Of a stretch of 64,000 nt of DNA, positions 52,257 through 62,608 are shown in pieces (within the stretch, counting starts at the first letter, position 1; each line of letters starts with the position of its first letter). The stretch covers positions 626,771 through 690,770 of the forward strand of contig CAJNOI010000002.1 in the NCBI GenBank assembly GCA_905250115.1, given 5' to 3'. The stretch comes from Adineta steineri. Its lineage: Eukaryota > Rotifera > Eurotatoria > Adinetida > Adinetidae. A model generated the notes under the pieces. That model saw nothing but the letters and a program-made list of their open reading frames with translations. It did no database searches and was not told the DNA's origin. A program made the translations under genes and the position numbers.

Positions 52257-54050
52257 ATGCGTGAATCTCCGCAATTTTGGCGATTAACATCCTATTGTAA
52301 GTTTATAAAACAATTTTTCATGTTTTTTTACTGTCTTTGTCGTAGATGATTGTACTGGTCGTGGTCGTCCAAAAGGATTTTGTGTAGAAATTTCACCACC
52401 ATCACCACATATTCCTTCTTCCGAACTAATTTCAAATGAAGTATCAAAAAATAATCATTCATTTGAATTATATCCTGAACTTATACCACCATCTGTTCCT
52501 CTCTCAAGTGATGATTATGAAGAAGAAATAGAGAAGAAAATTGATAACGAACAAATTCTTACTTCTAAGATTATAATTGAAAATAAAAAAGATACAAAAA
52601 AAATTCATAAAAAAAATAAATATCAAGATTTACCAATTGTTTGTCCATCTATTGAATTACCTGTGAAACGTGATGAAAATAAAAAAATATCAATTACTCT
52701 TTTACCATGTTTACAATTTCCTCAATCATATAGTTCACCAAGTGAAATTACTATTGAATTTTGGCGACGATACCATACAATGCGTGTATCATTTTCTCAA
52801 AAAGAAGTTGGATATTTTTCAACCGCTGATCGTGCTGATCGAACACGATGTCGAGAAGATTATCGATATTTAAAAAAATTAATTTATCCATTGGAACAAA
52901 AAAAAGTTCAATTTGATCTTAATATTGGTGCTGAATATCTTGATGCAAAAGTAAAAGTTTTTGACTTAAAATCTTTTTTTATACTATTATTTAATAGGAA
53001 CCACCAGCTTCACTTGATTCAATCATGTGGTGGATTATTCAACATAAAAAAGAATTATTTATTGATAAAAAGTAAGAATCAATTAGATTTCCAATTCTTT
53101 GATTAATTTTTTCATTCTAAAATTTAGATTTACTTTTGATTTTCTATGTTGGCGTGGAACATTACGTAAAATAATGTCATCTTTATTTGATACAGTTCTT
53201 GATTGGCGTATCGGAATTATTCGATGGCATGGTTGTCATTTTATGGTAGTTTTTCATACTGAAACAGAAGTAAACATTGAGAATGAACAAACTCCCATTG
53301 AAAAACGTATGCAATATTGGGGACATAAATTCGAAGATTATATTACAACCGATACACCACCATTATTTCCATCACCAAAAAAATTTTTCTCAACAATGAA
53401 TAAAGCTACACTTGGTCGTCATAGATTACTATATAGTTGTGAAATAGATGCTTGTACATTAAATTCAACATATAATGAAGAAAAAAAACAAGGCACTTAT
53501 GTTGAAGTCAAAGTTACTTATGCGAAACATTTACTTGATTTAAATACTGTTTCGTCTCGAAAATATTCAAAATGGTGAATGAAAAAATTTAAATATTGTT
53601 TTTTTAATAATCTATTGAATATTGTAGGTGGCAACAATGTTATTTAGCTGGTATTAATCATATGTTACTTGGTTTTCGAAATAATTATGGTGTTGTAGAA
53701 TATTTACAACCACTTTGTACAAAAGATATTGAAATTCGAGCAGTAATTTTATTAAACAAAAAAATGAAAGATGTATTTTTTTTCCTAATAGAAAACTTGG
53801 AGTGCTAGTGCATTTTTATCATTTCTTGATGAATTTTGTTCATTTGTTCAACGAACAATTACAAAAGATTGGTCATATAAAGATAGGTAAATCATAGACA
53901 TTAATTGTTTTCTTATTAAATATCTATTTTTATTCTAGAGATGTTTATCTATTCTATTATTCTCCAAAGGAGAAAAAAATAAAATGGCGTTTATCAAACG
54001 AACAACAATATCAGTTTTTGCCGGATTGGTTTATCAACGAATTCTCTTGA
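52257..54050 (+). CDS. DXO: DXO/Rai1 family decapping exoribonuclease
   Basis: Seven exons: 52257-52296, 52346-52950, 52998-53071, 53128-53574, 53628-53742, 53792-53886, 53939-54050 (TGA); 495 aa. DXO removes incomplete or non-canonical (including NAD) caps and degrades RNA 5'-3'. The conserved core runs from FWRRYHTMRVSF onward. The metal-binding acidic motifs are present: GHKFEDY (53321-53341), CEIDAC (53438-53455) and VEVK (53501-53512), with FLCWRGTLRKIM upstream and KWWQQCYLAGI and GFRNNYG downstream. The N-terminal extension of about 160 residues is longer than in mammals and is rich in Ser, Pro and Lys/Glu. TTCTTAG ends 17 bp before the ATG, another acceptor-like site. Confidence 0.92.
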
Positions 54051-54164
54051 AATATAAATATGTCTGATAAAATAATGTTGTTTTCTTTTTGTTGTCTTTT
54101 CATAAATAATTTTGTTAATAATTAATAAAATACAACAAAGCGCGTGTTATATTACATATTCTCT

Positions 54165-54488
54165 ATGATATTTATTCATCTACTATTTTTGTTATTTATA
54201 ATTCTTCTTATTTATATTTTAATCAAATGTTATGAATATAAAAATGCTCTAAGTATTTTTCTTGCGGCATTATTTATTGAAAAACTTGATTTAATTCATG
54301 TTCTATTTAATATTTCAACATATCATGTATTTCTTAATTATTTCGATTGGCTTTTAAAAAGTAATCCATTGGTTATTATTATTAGTATATTAATAACGGT
54401 TTCAATATTCTCAACAATTATGATGACATTGAAACAATGGATTAAAATAGGTGTTCTTATAACAATATTGTATTGGTTTAGTAGTTGA
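54165..54488 (+). CDS. Small multi-pass membrane protein, unrecognised
   Basis: A single open frame of 107 codons from the first ATG (MIFIHLLFLLFIILL), 115 bp after the DXO stop and on the same strand. Three hydrophobic segments are visible: the N-terminus, LVIIISILITVSIF, and WIKIGVLITILYWF, with a more polar centre (FIEKLDLIHVLFNISTYHVF). I do not recognise a family. In AT-rich DNA a hydrophobic frame can arise by chance, but this one contains a mix of Asp, Glu, Asn and Trp and keeps third-position usage like its neighbours. Could be the second cistron of a DXO cluster. Confidence 0.45.
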   Translation: MIFIHLLFLLFIILLIYILIKCYEYKNALSIFLAALFIEKLDLIHVLFNISTYHVFLNYFDWLLKSNPLVIIISILITVSIFSTIMMTLKQWIKIGVLITILYWFSS

Positions 54489-54631
54489 GAGGAAAAAAAA
54501 ATAATTAAATCAAATCGAATGTTTTTCTTCCTTCATATTTTTTTCTTCTTCTTAATGAAAAATAATGGCAGGTATTTTTATATTCCTTTTTTTGTGTTGT
54601 ATTTATAATTGAATTTTGTATGTATTGAAAA

Positions 54632-55887
54632 ATGTTGCAAGAGTATCATCGTCGAATAAAACATAAGCCTTTTGCACCAATATTGAAAGGTAAAATTTAT
54701 TGTTATTATCTGAAAAATTTCGTTTTTATTGTATTAGATCAAAGTTTAAAACAATGGAGAAGTGATCTTTCTATGCAAACAAATATTTCACTTTTATCTA
54801 TTTCAAATTCATCAAAAAGTAATCAAAATAACGAACAATATTCAATTGATAGAGATTCATCAAGCTCTCAAGAAAGTATTTCTTCTCTACCGGATGAATA
54901 TCGAGCTAAACATATAGATCTTGATCCGTATATTCTTAATAAACATTTAAATAGAATACCAAGTACTATTAGTAATTTAGTTGAGAAAGATATTGATGCA
55001 TCTCTCACTATTTTATCTAATGATAATAAATTATCATATCAATGGCAACATAACAGTTATGATCCACGTTCAATCCAACCACCGCCATTCATTGAATATT
55101 TACAACAATTTCGAAAACCAAAAATAGAAATAAAACCAATTCAGCATCGACCAACTCTTTTACCAGTTCGAACAACAAAATCTGAACAACTTAAACTAGC
55201 ACGACTAAAATCAACTCTTGAAAATATTTCTATTCAATCTTCTCCTAGACTAATACAACATAAAACTTCTGCTAATTCACAAAGACATGAATTAATAACA
55301 CCTTCAATAAATCATATTTCACATTCACGAACTAATAGTACCAGTAGTAGCTTTCACCGATTAAAATCAGCTCAAGCATGTAAAGTTGCTCTTAAATCAA
55401 GTGCTCCTTTACATTTTTCATCATTGCTTATTAAACAAATGCAAGAAGATATTCAAAATGATAGAGGTAAATAACTTCGAAACGAATATTTTGATTTAGA
55501 TTTCTCGGAGAGAAAAAATGAATCTCTAATTTTCTCTTTCTAGTTCCAAGATATTCTAAACGATTAAATAGTGCACTTCTTCGTGAACAAACAGATACAT
55601 CACTCAGTTATGATTATAAAATGAAACGTGTTCATCATTGGCTTGAAAAACTCATTTCAACAGATCATATTGAATCTAATGAAAATATATCAAATGAAAG
55701 TACACTTGGAACAAATGTCGATGATAAACATGATTTGTTTTTCAATGAAAAATTATCAGATAATACTGAAAGAACATATGCTGAAGCTCATCGTGTATTA
55801 CCAATATTTGAAACAGAAGTTAATCACAAAATGGAACAATATAATTTATTATTAACTCGTCTTGAATTGGATCTCTATGTCATATGA
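54632..55887 (+). CDS. Hypothetical Ser-rich disordered protein
   Basis: Three exons: 54632-54689, 54738-55466, 55544-55887 (TGA); 376 aa. The first intron is 48 nt and in frame, so it could be retained. Composition is Ser/Lys/Gln-rich and mostly disordered (SSKSNQNNEQ, RDSSSSQESISSLPDEY), with short conserved-looking pieces: RPTLLPVRTTKSEQLKLARL, and a helical C-terminus with DYKMKRVHHWLEKL and YAEAHRVLPIFETEVNHKME. I cannot assign a family; the mix of disorder and helices resembles microtubule- or cilium-associated proteins, a weak guess. It is convergent with the coiled-coil gene, 183 bp away. Confidence 0.6.
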
Positions 55888-56070
55888 TATTAAGCTATAC
55901 CAACAAATTTTCTTTTTAGCATAGACAAGATAAATAAGCAACCAGCTACAACTAGAATTATTCTGTTTTACACACCCAGCAAGAGAAATTAGCGTGATTT
56001 AAATTTTAAACAAACCCTCAAAAAAAGAAATTACAAGAAAATGCTTAATGTCATTGAAGAAAAATAAAGT

Positions 56071-57903
56071 TTATTGTAATTCTATATGTTTTCGTATTGT
56101 TGTTGGACTTGTAGCTCGTGCCATTGTTCGACTAACAGATTGCATTGTTAATGCCATTTGTGATATATCATCCCAACGTTGTGATTGTATTAAATCTTCA
56201 AGTGATTTAAGACGATCAATTTCTTTAACACGATCTTCAAGTTCTTGTATTTCAATTCGTAAACTACTTGTTAAATCTTCTTCACTTGTAAGCTAAAAAT
56301 AATTTTCAATTTTATTTTTGATATAAAAATTCAAAATAAATTTACTCGTTGTTTTAATGTACTAATAAGATTTGTTAATTGATCTTTTTCACGTAGAAGG
56401 ACACTTGCTTCATCTTGTAAATGTGTATTACGTATTTCATATTCAGTCAATGAACGTTTAGCACTTAATGCATTTTGAATTTCAATATTTAATTGTCGTT
56501 GTGCTTGTCGAAGCTACAATTATATTCAATAGTAGATTTTCTAAAAAATAATATACATACGTGTGCATCAAGATCTTTATTTTTTGTTAATTCACTATCT
56601 AATTTTGATTGAATTGTTTCGATTGAACTAATAAAACTTTGTTCTTTCTTTCGTAAAGCAGCTAATTCTTTATCTTTTGCTTGTAATGTATCTGTACGAT
56701 CTCGTACTGTATAACGAAGCTATTAAAATAAATATAGTATAAATACTAAAGGAGTAATTCAATGATTTTACTTGATCTAATTCTCGTTCGAATTCTTTTG
56801 TTAAATTTTCTAATCTTGATACTTCTTTCATTAAAGCTGATTTTTCATCAGCTAACTAAAAAAGAATAAATTAATGCTGAAAAGTTCCGATAAGGAAATA
56901 GAATTTACTTTATTACGAAGAAATTGAGCTTCAGTATAACGATTATCATGAGATTTAAGTTCTTGTCGAAGATTATCAATTTCTGTCTAATAGATAAGAG
57001 AAAATAGAGTTGAGAATTATAAAATAATTCAATACGTACTTCTAATTCAGCTACAATACCTTGTAAACGATCTCTTTCTCGACTAGCTAAATGATGATCA
57101 TTGAGATTTCGTTGTAAATTAGTTGATTCTAATCTAATCTGATGAACTTCATCATTTAAATCTTTATTTTTATTTAATTGTTGTTCGAGCTTAAAACAAT
57201 TGATTTGATTTTTAAAGAATGAAAAGAAAAACGAACTTGTTGTTCAAGTAGATGAACTTTTGTTTGAGCATTTTTTAGTTCTTCAGATGAAATACGTGAT
57301 CTATCACGAATTTTTTGTAATTCTTGATCACGTGTTCGTTGTTCTTGTTCAAATGTTGATCGAGCGACTCGTAACATATCTAATTCATCCACTAAATTCT
57401 GTTTTTCAGTACCAAATTTTGCTAAAAAGAAAAAATATTAAATAATGATTACTATAACATGAAGAATTTTTACCTCGAAGATCATCTAATGCTACTGTTA
57501 AACCATGTTTTTCACTTGCTAATTGATCAAAATGTGTCGATGTATGAACAAGGTTACGTTGTAAATCAGAACGTTCTTGTTCAATTTTATATAATCGATC
57601 ATCATTCAATGATCGATTGAGTAAAGTCGAATTTTTATTCATTTGATCACGCGTATACTAATAGTTAAGGAGAAAATAATCAATTTTATTCCCTAAAGTA
57701 ATAAAAAAGAAAAACAATTGCAATAGAAAAGGATATAGATAGAGGCATTCGGTTTCCAAATAATAGATTTGTTCTTGTAATTGTTTAATATATTCAGTTT
57801 CAAGATTTTGTGTAGATGAATTTGATAATCGCTGTTGTGTAACACTTGAACGAAGACTGTAAATAAATGATATAAATCGTTTTAAACAAATATCATTGAA
57901 CAT
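56071..57903 (-). CDS. Coiled-coil protein, probably ciliary or centrosomal (start uncertain)
   Basis: Exons on the minus strand: 57856-57737 (or 57903-57737 if the ATG at 57903 is used), 57652-57474, 57421-57237, 57189-57040, 56986-56909, 56855-56772, 56719-56561, 56513-56346, 56292-56071 (TAA); about 450 aa. Nearly all of it is heptad coiled coil rich in Leu, Gln, Glu, Lys and Arg (YIKQLQEQIYYLETEC, LASEKHGLTVALDDLRG, EEDLTSSLRIEIQELEDRV), ending in MALTMQSVSRTMARATSP. No motor or enzymatic domain. I could not name the family; TSGA10/CEP135-like centriolar or sperm-tail proteins are candidates. The first junction fits an AT-AC intron. The third junction uses a GTTCGT donor. If the ATTTACAG before 57856 is a real acceptor, an upstream exon is missing from this model. 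Confidence 0.72.
57653..57736 (-). other. U12-type AT-AC intron
   Basis: On the minus strand the intron begins ATATCCTTTT (57736 downward), the exact minor-spliceosome donor consensus, contains the branch-site-like TCTCCTTAAC, and ends GTATAC about 12 nt after the branch adenosine. Joining at AT-AC gives CT + G = Leu and continues CLYLRDQMNK in coiled-coil frame. No GT donor in the required phase is present in the interval. Confidence 0.75.
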
Positions 57904-58301
57904 ATCTTACTATCAATCATAATTATACTATTCAAAAATGACAAATCGATAAATAATAATCTATCATCTTTATCTATACCTATGTCTTTTACGTCTTATG
58001 TTTTGAACTTAAATATGTTTATAATAACAAGCGATATTAAAATATGATAAAAGAAATAAAAGAGTGAGTGACCTTATGAAAAACTGCAATATTAATTTTG
58101 TTTTAGAAAATGAAATTTTTTTTTCATTATTTCAATAAATTATCTTTAGATGACTGAATCTAACCTTGAATATGTACTCCTTCGATTAATGAACAAACAT
58201 TCAATCCTTGAAATATTTGATTGCATATCTGTGTTTCATTCATTTTTTTCTCATCTATCTATGAGAATGGGCAGTTTACATCAAGACTGTTCGACCTCTC
58301 C

Positions 58302-58340
58302 TATATATATATATACATACATACATACATATATATATGC
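58302..58340. repeat. TA/CATA simple repeat
   Basis: TATATATATATA followed by CATACATACATACATATATATATG upstream of the EF-hand gene. Confidence 0.8.
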
Positions 58341-58546
58341 ACATATATTCGCTAAAATGCAATCATTTAACTATTCCCATATTAAACAGACATATACAGC
58401 GGTATACATGTGTGAACATATTCAACAGAGAAAGAGTTACGCTTGACCAATTTTTGTTCTTAACATTTCTTTCTCATCGATCTTACTCTTGATCATTTAT
58501 ATTCATTTGGTCCTTTTCTATCAAAGAGTTCACTCTTTACCTAAAT

Positions 58547-59323
58547 ATGGGATCAACACAAACAACTAATAACCAACATAAACGTTATCAAAGTCCATTA
58601 TCAACTCCAAAGTCAGTTCATAGTACACAAAATAAACGTAATGATCGTTTTCGTACAACAATGCGTAGTGTAACACTTCGAGCATTAGCTGCTCGAAACT
58701 ATCAAAATTTTGCATCACTATCAAATGATTCCGATACAAATAATAGTTTATCAACAAATCCAAATACAATAACAACAACAAATTCTCAAACAGATGCTGA
58801 TTCCTATTTAAGTGATTTTGATTATCGAAAATTCTCAACATTAACTGGTCTATCGGAAACAAAAATAAATGAATTACATCGAGAATTTTTAATTCTTTCA
58901 CATAATGGTCGATTAACTTATGAACGATATAAATCTATGTTTGAAACTGTTTCATTTCAACGTACACCAGCACAACTTGAAAATTTAGCACGACAAACAT
59001 TTGCAATTTTTGATAAAGATGGAAATAATTATTTAGATTTTGCAGAATTTATTGCTGCTTATATTACGATGGAAAGAAATGAACTTTCCTTAAATGATAA
59101 ATCTACACGTAAAGAATCATCTGTGCCACCACAACCACCAACAACAATAGCTACTGTTAGACGTCATGCAACAACATATTATAGTCCTCAAAGAACTCTG
59201 GTCAATGCATCACCACTTATAACACATCGTCCAGTACATTTTCCAAATAATTATGCATCCTATCATCCATCTCAATCATCAGAACGATATGTCTATCTTT
59301 CTCCGCAATATGCATTTAGATAG
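58547..59323 (+). CDS. EF-hand protein resembling the N-terminal lobe of a neuronal calcium sensor
   Basis: Single exon, 258 aa. The N-terminus MGSTQTT fits an N-myristoylation site (Gly2, Thr6) but is followed by about 90 Ser/Thr/Asn-rich residues. From about residue 97 the order matches the first half of NCS/frequenin proteins: FSTLTGLSETKINELHREFL, a degenerate first EF-hand (SHNGRLTYERYKSMF), then FAIFDKDGNNYLDFAEFIAA with a canonical loop at 156-167 (ligands Asp156, Asp158, Asn160, Asp164, Glu167). EF3 and EF4 are absent, replaced by a Ser/Thr/Tyr-rich tail. Likely a calcium-responsive membrane-associated protein; partners unknown. AAAG about 24 bp before the ATG could be an acceptor. 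Confidence 0.75.
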   Translation: MGSTQTTNNQHKRYQSPLSTPKSVHSTQNKRNDRFRTTMRSVTLRALAARNYQNFASLSNDSDTNNSLSTNPNTITTTNSQTDADSYLSDFDYRKFSTLTGLSETKINELHREFLILSHNGRLTYERYKSMFETVSFQRTPAQLENLARQTFAIFDKDGNNYLDFAEFIAAYITMERNELSLNDKSTRKESSVPPQPPTTIATVRRHATTYYSPQRTLVNASPLITHRPVHFPNNYASYHPSQSSERYVYLSPQYAFR

Positions 59324-59387
59324 GAGAGAGACAGAGAGAAAAAATATAGAAAGAAAGAATATAATTATCTGTTTGTTTTGTTTTTCT

Positions 59388-61736
59388 TTACTTGGAATCT
59401 TGTCCAACAGNNNNNNNNNNGATAATTGAGCTGCTGTCGACAGAGATTTATTTGGTGAATACGTTTCTATCAAATAAAAATATTCAATCTTTCAAATTTA
59501 TATAATTAATCGAATTTCATGGAGTAAAAATAAATTACTTGAAATCTTTTTATGTCAGTGATTTGAATGAATAATTTTACTGTTGATATATTTCTCAAAA
59601 TAAGATTTTGTTTTGCATAAATTTTAACTAGATTCTCTAGTGTTTCAAATGTATCTTCTAACATGGAATTATAAATCCAAGACACGAATCTATTAATTAC
59701 TCAATGAATCCATGTTTCATACGATGATGATTAGCATTTGCTTCCTCAGAAATAATATATATTTCTATTATATTATTATATGTTTTTCTATTCTAATGTA
59801 AAAACAAATCTAGATATTCTTAATATATCTATCTTATGAGTGTCGAGTTTGCTTATAGATACCTGATTTCTTATTGCGAAGACGTCGTCGATAATAGAAG
59901 AATCCAATTGTAATTATCACAACAGCGAATGCTAAGGTTAAAACAATTGGTAAGATAATCTTCAAATCTGGAGAATTTGATGGAGGTTCTAAAACAATAG
60001 GATACATATTTATGATGAATTCTATAAAGTTTCAATAGTCGAGTAAATATAGGTAGAAGTAAAGCTGAAGAGTTAGTTAAGAAGTCTGCATATCTGTTAC
60101 TAAATTTAAGACAATAGTCACACCGATGGTACTAAAATTTATGTATTCCGTAGCAAAATGCATCTGTTGAAGTATATGTTTCAACGAGTGAATTTGTGGT
60201 GGTTACTGTATGCATTTCGAATGAAGATGTTAGTTCAGACTTCTCAGAAGTAGAAGCTAATGTATACAATTGATCATAAGTACATTACAAAATTTACAAA
60301 GAAGTTAAAATTGATTAATTCAAGAATCATTATTTGTACACAATTAGTTTTAGTGTAACAAACAATACATAACATTAATCATAAAAAATAACAATCATAA
60401 TTTTTACCTGACGAAGAGGTTTATATTATGAGTACAAAAAAGAAGAATTTTTCATATGTAAATAATGAACAAGATCTATCAGATAACCTACCCACACCCT
60501 CAAGATGCTTACTTGAAGAATCATCTTGTATAGTTAACGTATTTACAGTGGTCATGGTGGAGCTATATTGTAATATAGATGTACTTAAGAAAGTTGTTGT
60601 GGATAAAGGCGTTGTTGTCACATATGTTGTATGGAAACTTGTTATTGTAGAAGTTACAGGCTCTAAAGCAGTTTTTTAAATGTTTATTAAAAGACTTTTT
60701 TAAGACATATGATACAGATTAAAAAAACAAAAACTAATAAATCTTTGTAGAAATTGATTCGTTTTGAAAACTTTCTGAATATTAAACGCGATGTAATAAT
60801 ATGTCAGCTGCATGAAAATAATTCATTATTTAATTTCAATTCAAAATTTAGTATGCGCAATGAAGAAACATCAAACGACGTCTTCATCATAATGATTTTT
60901 TGCTTTTCTTAAAAAGTAGTGAATGGAATACATTGGTTCTCCTAAACTAGGTAATGCAACAATCATAAGAAATAATTATTTCTATTTAAAAGTTAGGAAA
61001 ATCTGCTAATTTTCAATTCCAATGTGTATAATTTTTTCACCTCTAACTAGTGAAGAAGTACTTTTTTTGAACTTTCGCTGAATTTTAATCATATATGAAC
61101 GTATTATCTGGTTGTCAATGTTTATGATACAAATTTTTTAGGTATTATAAAGTTTTCGAAACTTATAATCTATCAAAAGATTATATAAATACTGGATGAA
61201 TGACTACTGAGTAACTATAAACTATATCATGTTTGCTACTTACCTATGATTTTAATAGAATAACTAACACCGGAAGCTAGCTCTACTGTGCGTCTATCTT
61301 TTCCATTAAAACAAATATAATTTAATATACTTGAATTAGTGATATTGTTAATTATCATTGATTGTCTTCTAAAATTATAACTATGTTTACATTCATTCTC
61401 TGATATACTTAAACTTTTTGTTTCCGGACAATAAGAAGTTTTATTTGGATAGATAGTTGCAAAGTATATATCGCTTGTTCTATTATACTTGCAGAGATCA
61501 TCTATAACAAACCAAAATGTCTGAAAATCAATTTTTCCATTATCACATGATGAAAGTTCAATTTGAGAATAAGAAGTAACTTCATAATAAAGTTTAGTAT
61601 GATTTATATTTTGATAAGGAAGACCATTACAACCAATAGGCTCTGTTGTATTCATAATATTAATCTCTCGCGTCATAACACTCATACATAGATGAAATAA
61701 AGTCATAAAAATAACATAAATATTCAACTGTGTCAT
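59388..61736 (-). CDS. Single-pass membrane glycoprotein with Ser/Thr-rich stalk, interrupted by assembly gap
   Basis: Minus-strand exons: 61736-61244, 60662-60513, 59988-59863 and a last exon from 59466 into the gap; all junctions are phase 1. Exon 1: signal peptide (MTQLNIYVIFMTLFHLCMSV) and an ectodomain of about 145 residues with several cysteines and at least six N-glycosylation sequons. Exon 2: mucin-like Thr/Ser stalk. Exon 3: membrane segment (IILPIVLTLAFAVVIITIGFFYY) followed by RRRLRNKK stop-transfer. Exon 4: short cytoplasmic tail (ETYSPNKSLSTAAQL); beyond the gap the strand reads PVGQDSK and TAA at 59390-59388 in one frame. I recognise no ectodomain family. The one-exon-per-domain phase-1 design is typical of shuffled cell-surface receptors. 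Another Ser/Thr-rich open stretch at 60160-60262 has an acceptor but no donor. Confidence 0.65.
59411..59420. other. Assembly gap (10 N)
   Basis: Ten unknown bases inside what appears to be the last exon of the minus-strand membrane glycoprotein; true gap size cannot be known from the sequence. Confidence 0.99.
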
Positions 61737-62608
61737 TATTAATCCAGATAATCGAAATGGTTTCCTCTAAAATAGAAATAAACTAATCACTCTAAAGTAC
61801 TTGTAATCTTTCACTCAATGTAATACGACTAGCACATACTTTTGAGAAGCAGTTCAAATAAGTATTATCTATAAATATCTTTATATGGAATCGAAAGAAT
61901 GATGATGTAAATCTATTGAATATGACAAATTACATGACGAAACTTGATAAAAACCAATAAAGATATAAAAGATGTTTCATTTTTGAAAAGAAGAATAACT
62001 TTTGCACGTACTTGTGTTCGTCAACTTTCTTTTTCTTTCATGACATTGTGAAGTGTTTTACTGATAACTGATTTCAAGCGTCGAGACAATTAACATAGTA
62101 ATCTATTTAAAATAACAAAACTAATGACGAACTATTAGAGTATAAACTATTGTATGGATAGAAAAGTTAATTCTGTAAAATCTTAGCTTTGGATCAGTCG
62201 TGTGAAGATTTAGACTTCAAAGAGATGTCGCTTGTTTTCACTATTCCAACCTCCATATTCATTTATTGAACCACGCAAATAGATGGCGTGTTTCAACATA
62301 CACACAAACCAATGAAAATCACAGAAATGACATACAAAACAAAACAAATTTAGATAATTTATGAAATACTCTTTCATAGTGTGTTCTTAACTTTTCTCTT
62401 TCTTAATTTTGACGTAAATAGGTGTATAATACCAACAGATAATTTAAATTATGAAATATCATTGTATATTTAATATCTGAGCGAGTTTTCGAAGAAAATC
62501 TTCGAGTAATCTTTATATATGTCACTCGTAATGCGTTATTTCGTCATTTTGAAAGTCTACAACTGTCGTTTTTTTCTAGATAATTCATATAATTGTATAC
62601 ATCGTAAT
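61737..62608. other. Shared upstream region of divergent genes
   Basis: 872 bp between the starts of the minus-strand glycoprotein and plus-strand SNW1; may act as a bidirectional promoter. A T-run ending CTAG (about 62570-62580) lies 28 bp before the SNW1 ATG and looks like an acceptor. No gene seen. Confidence 0.5.
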
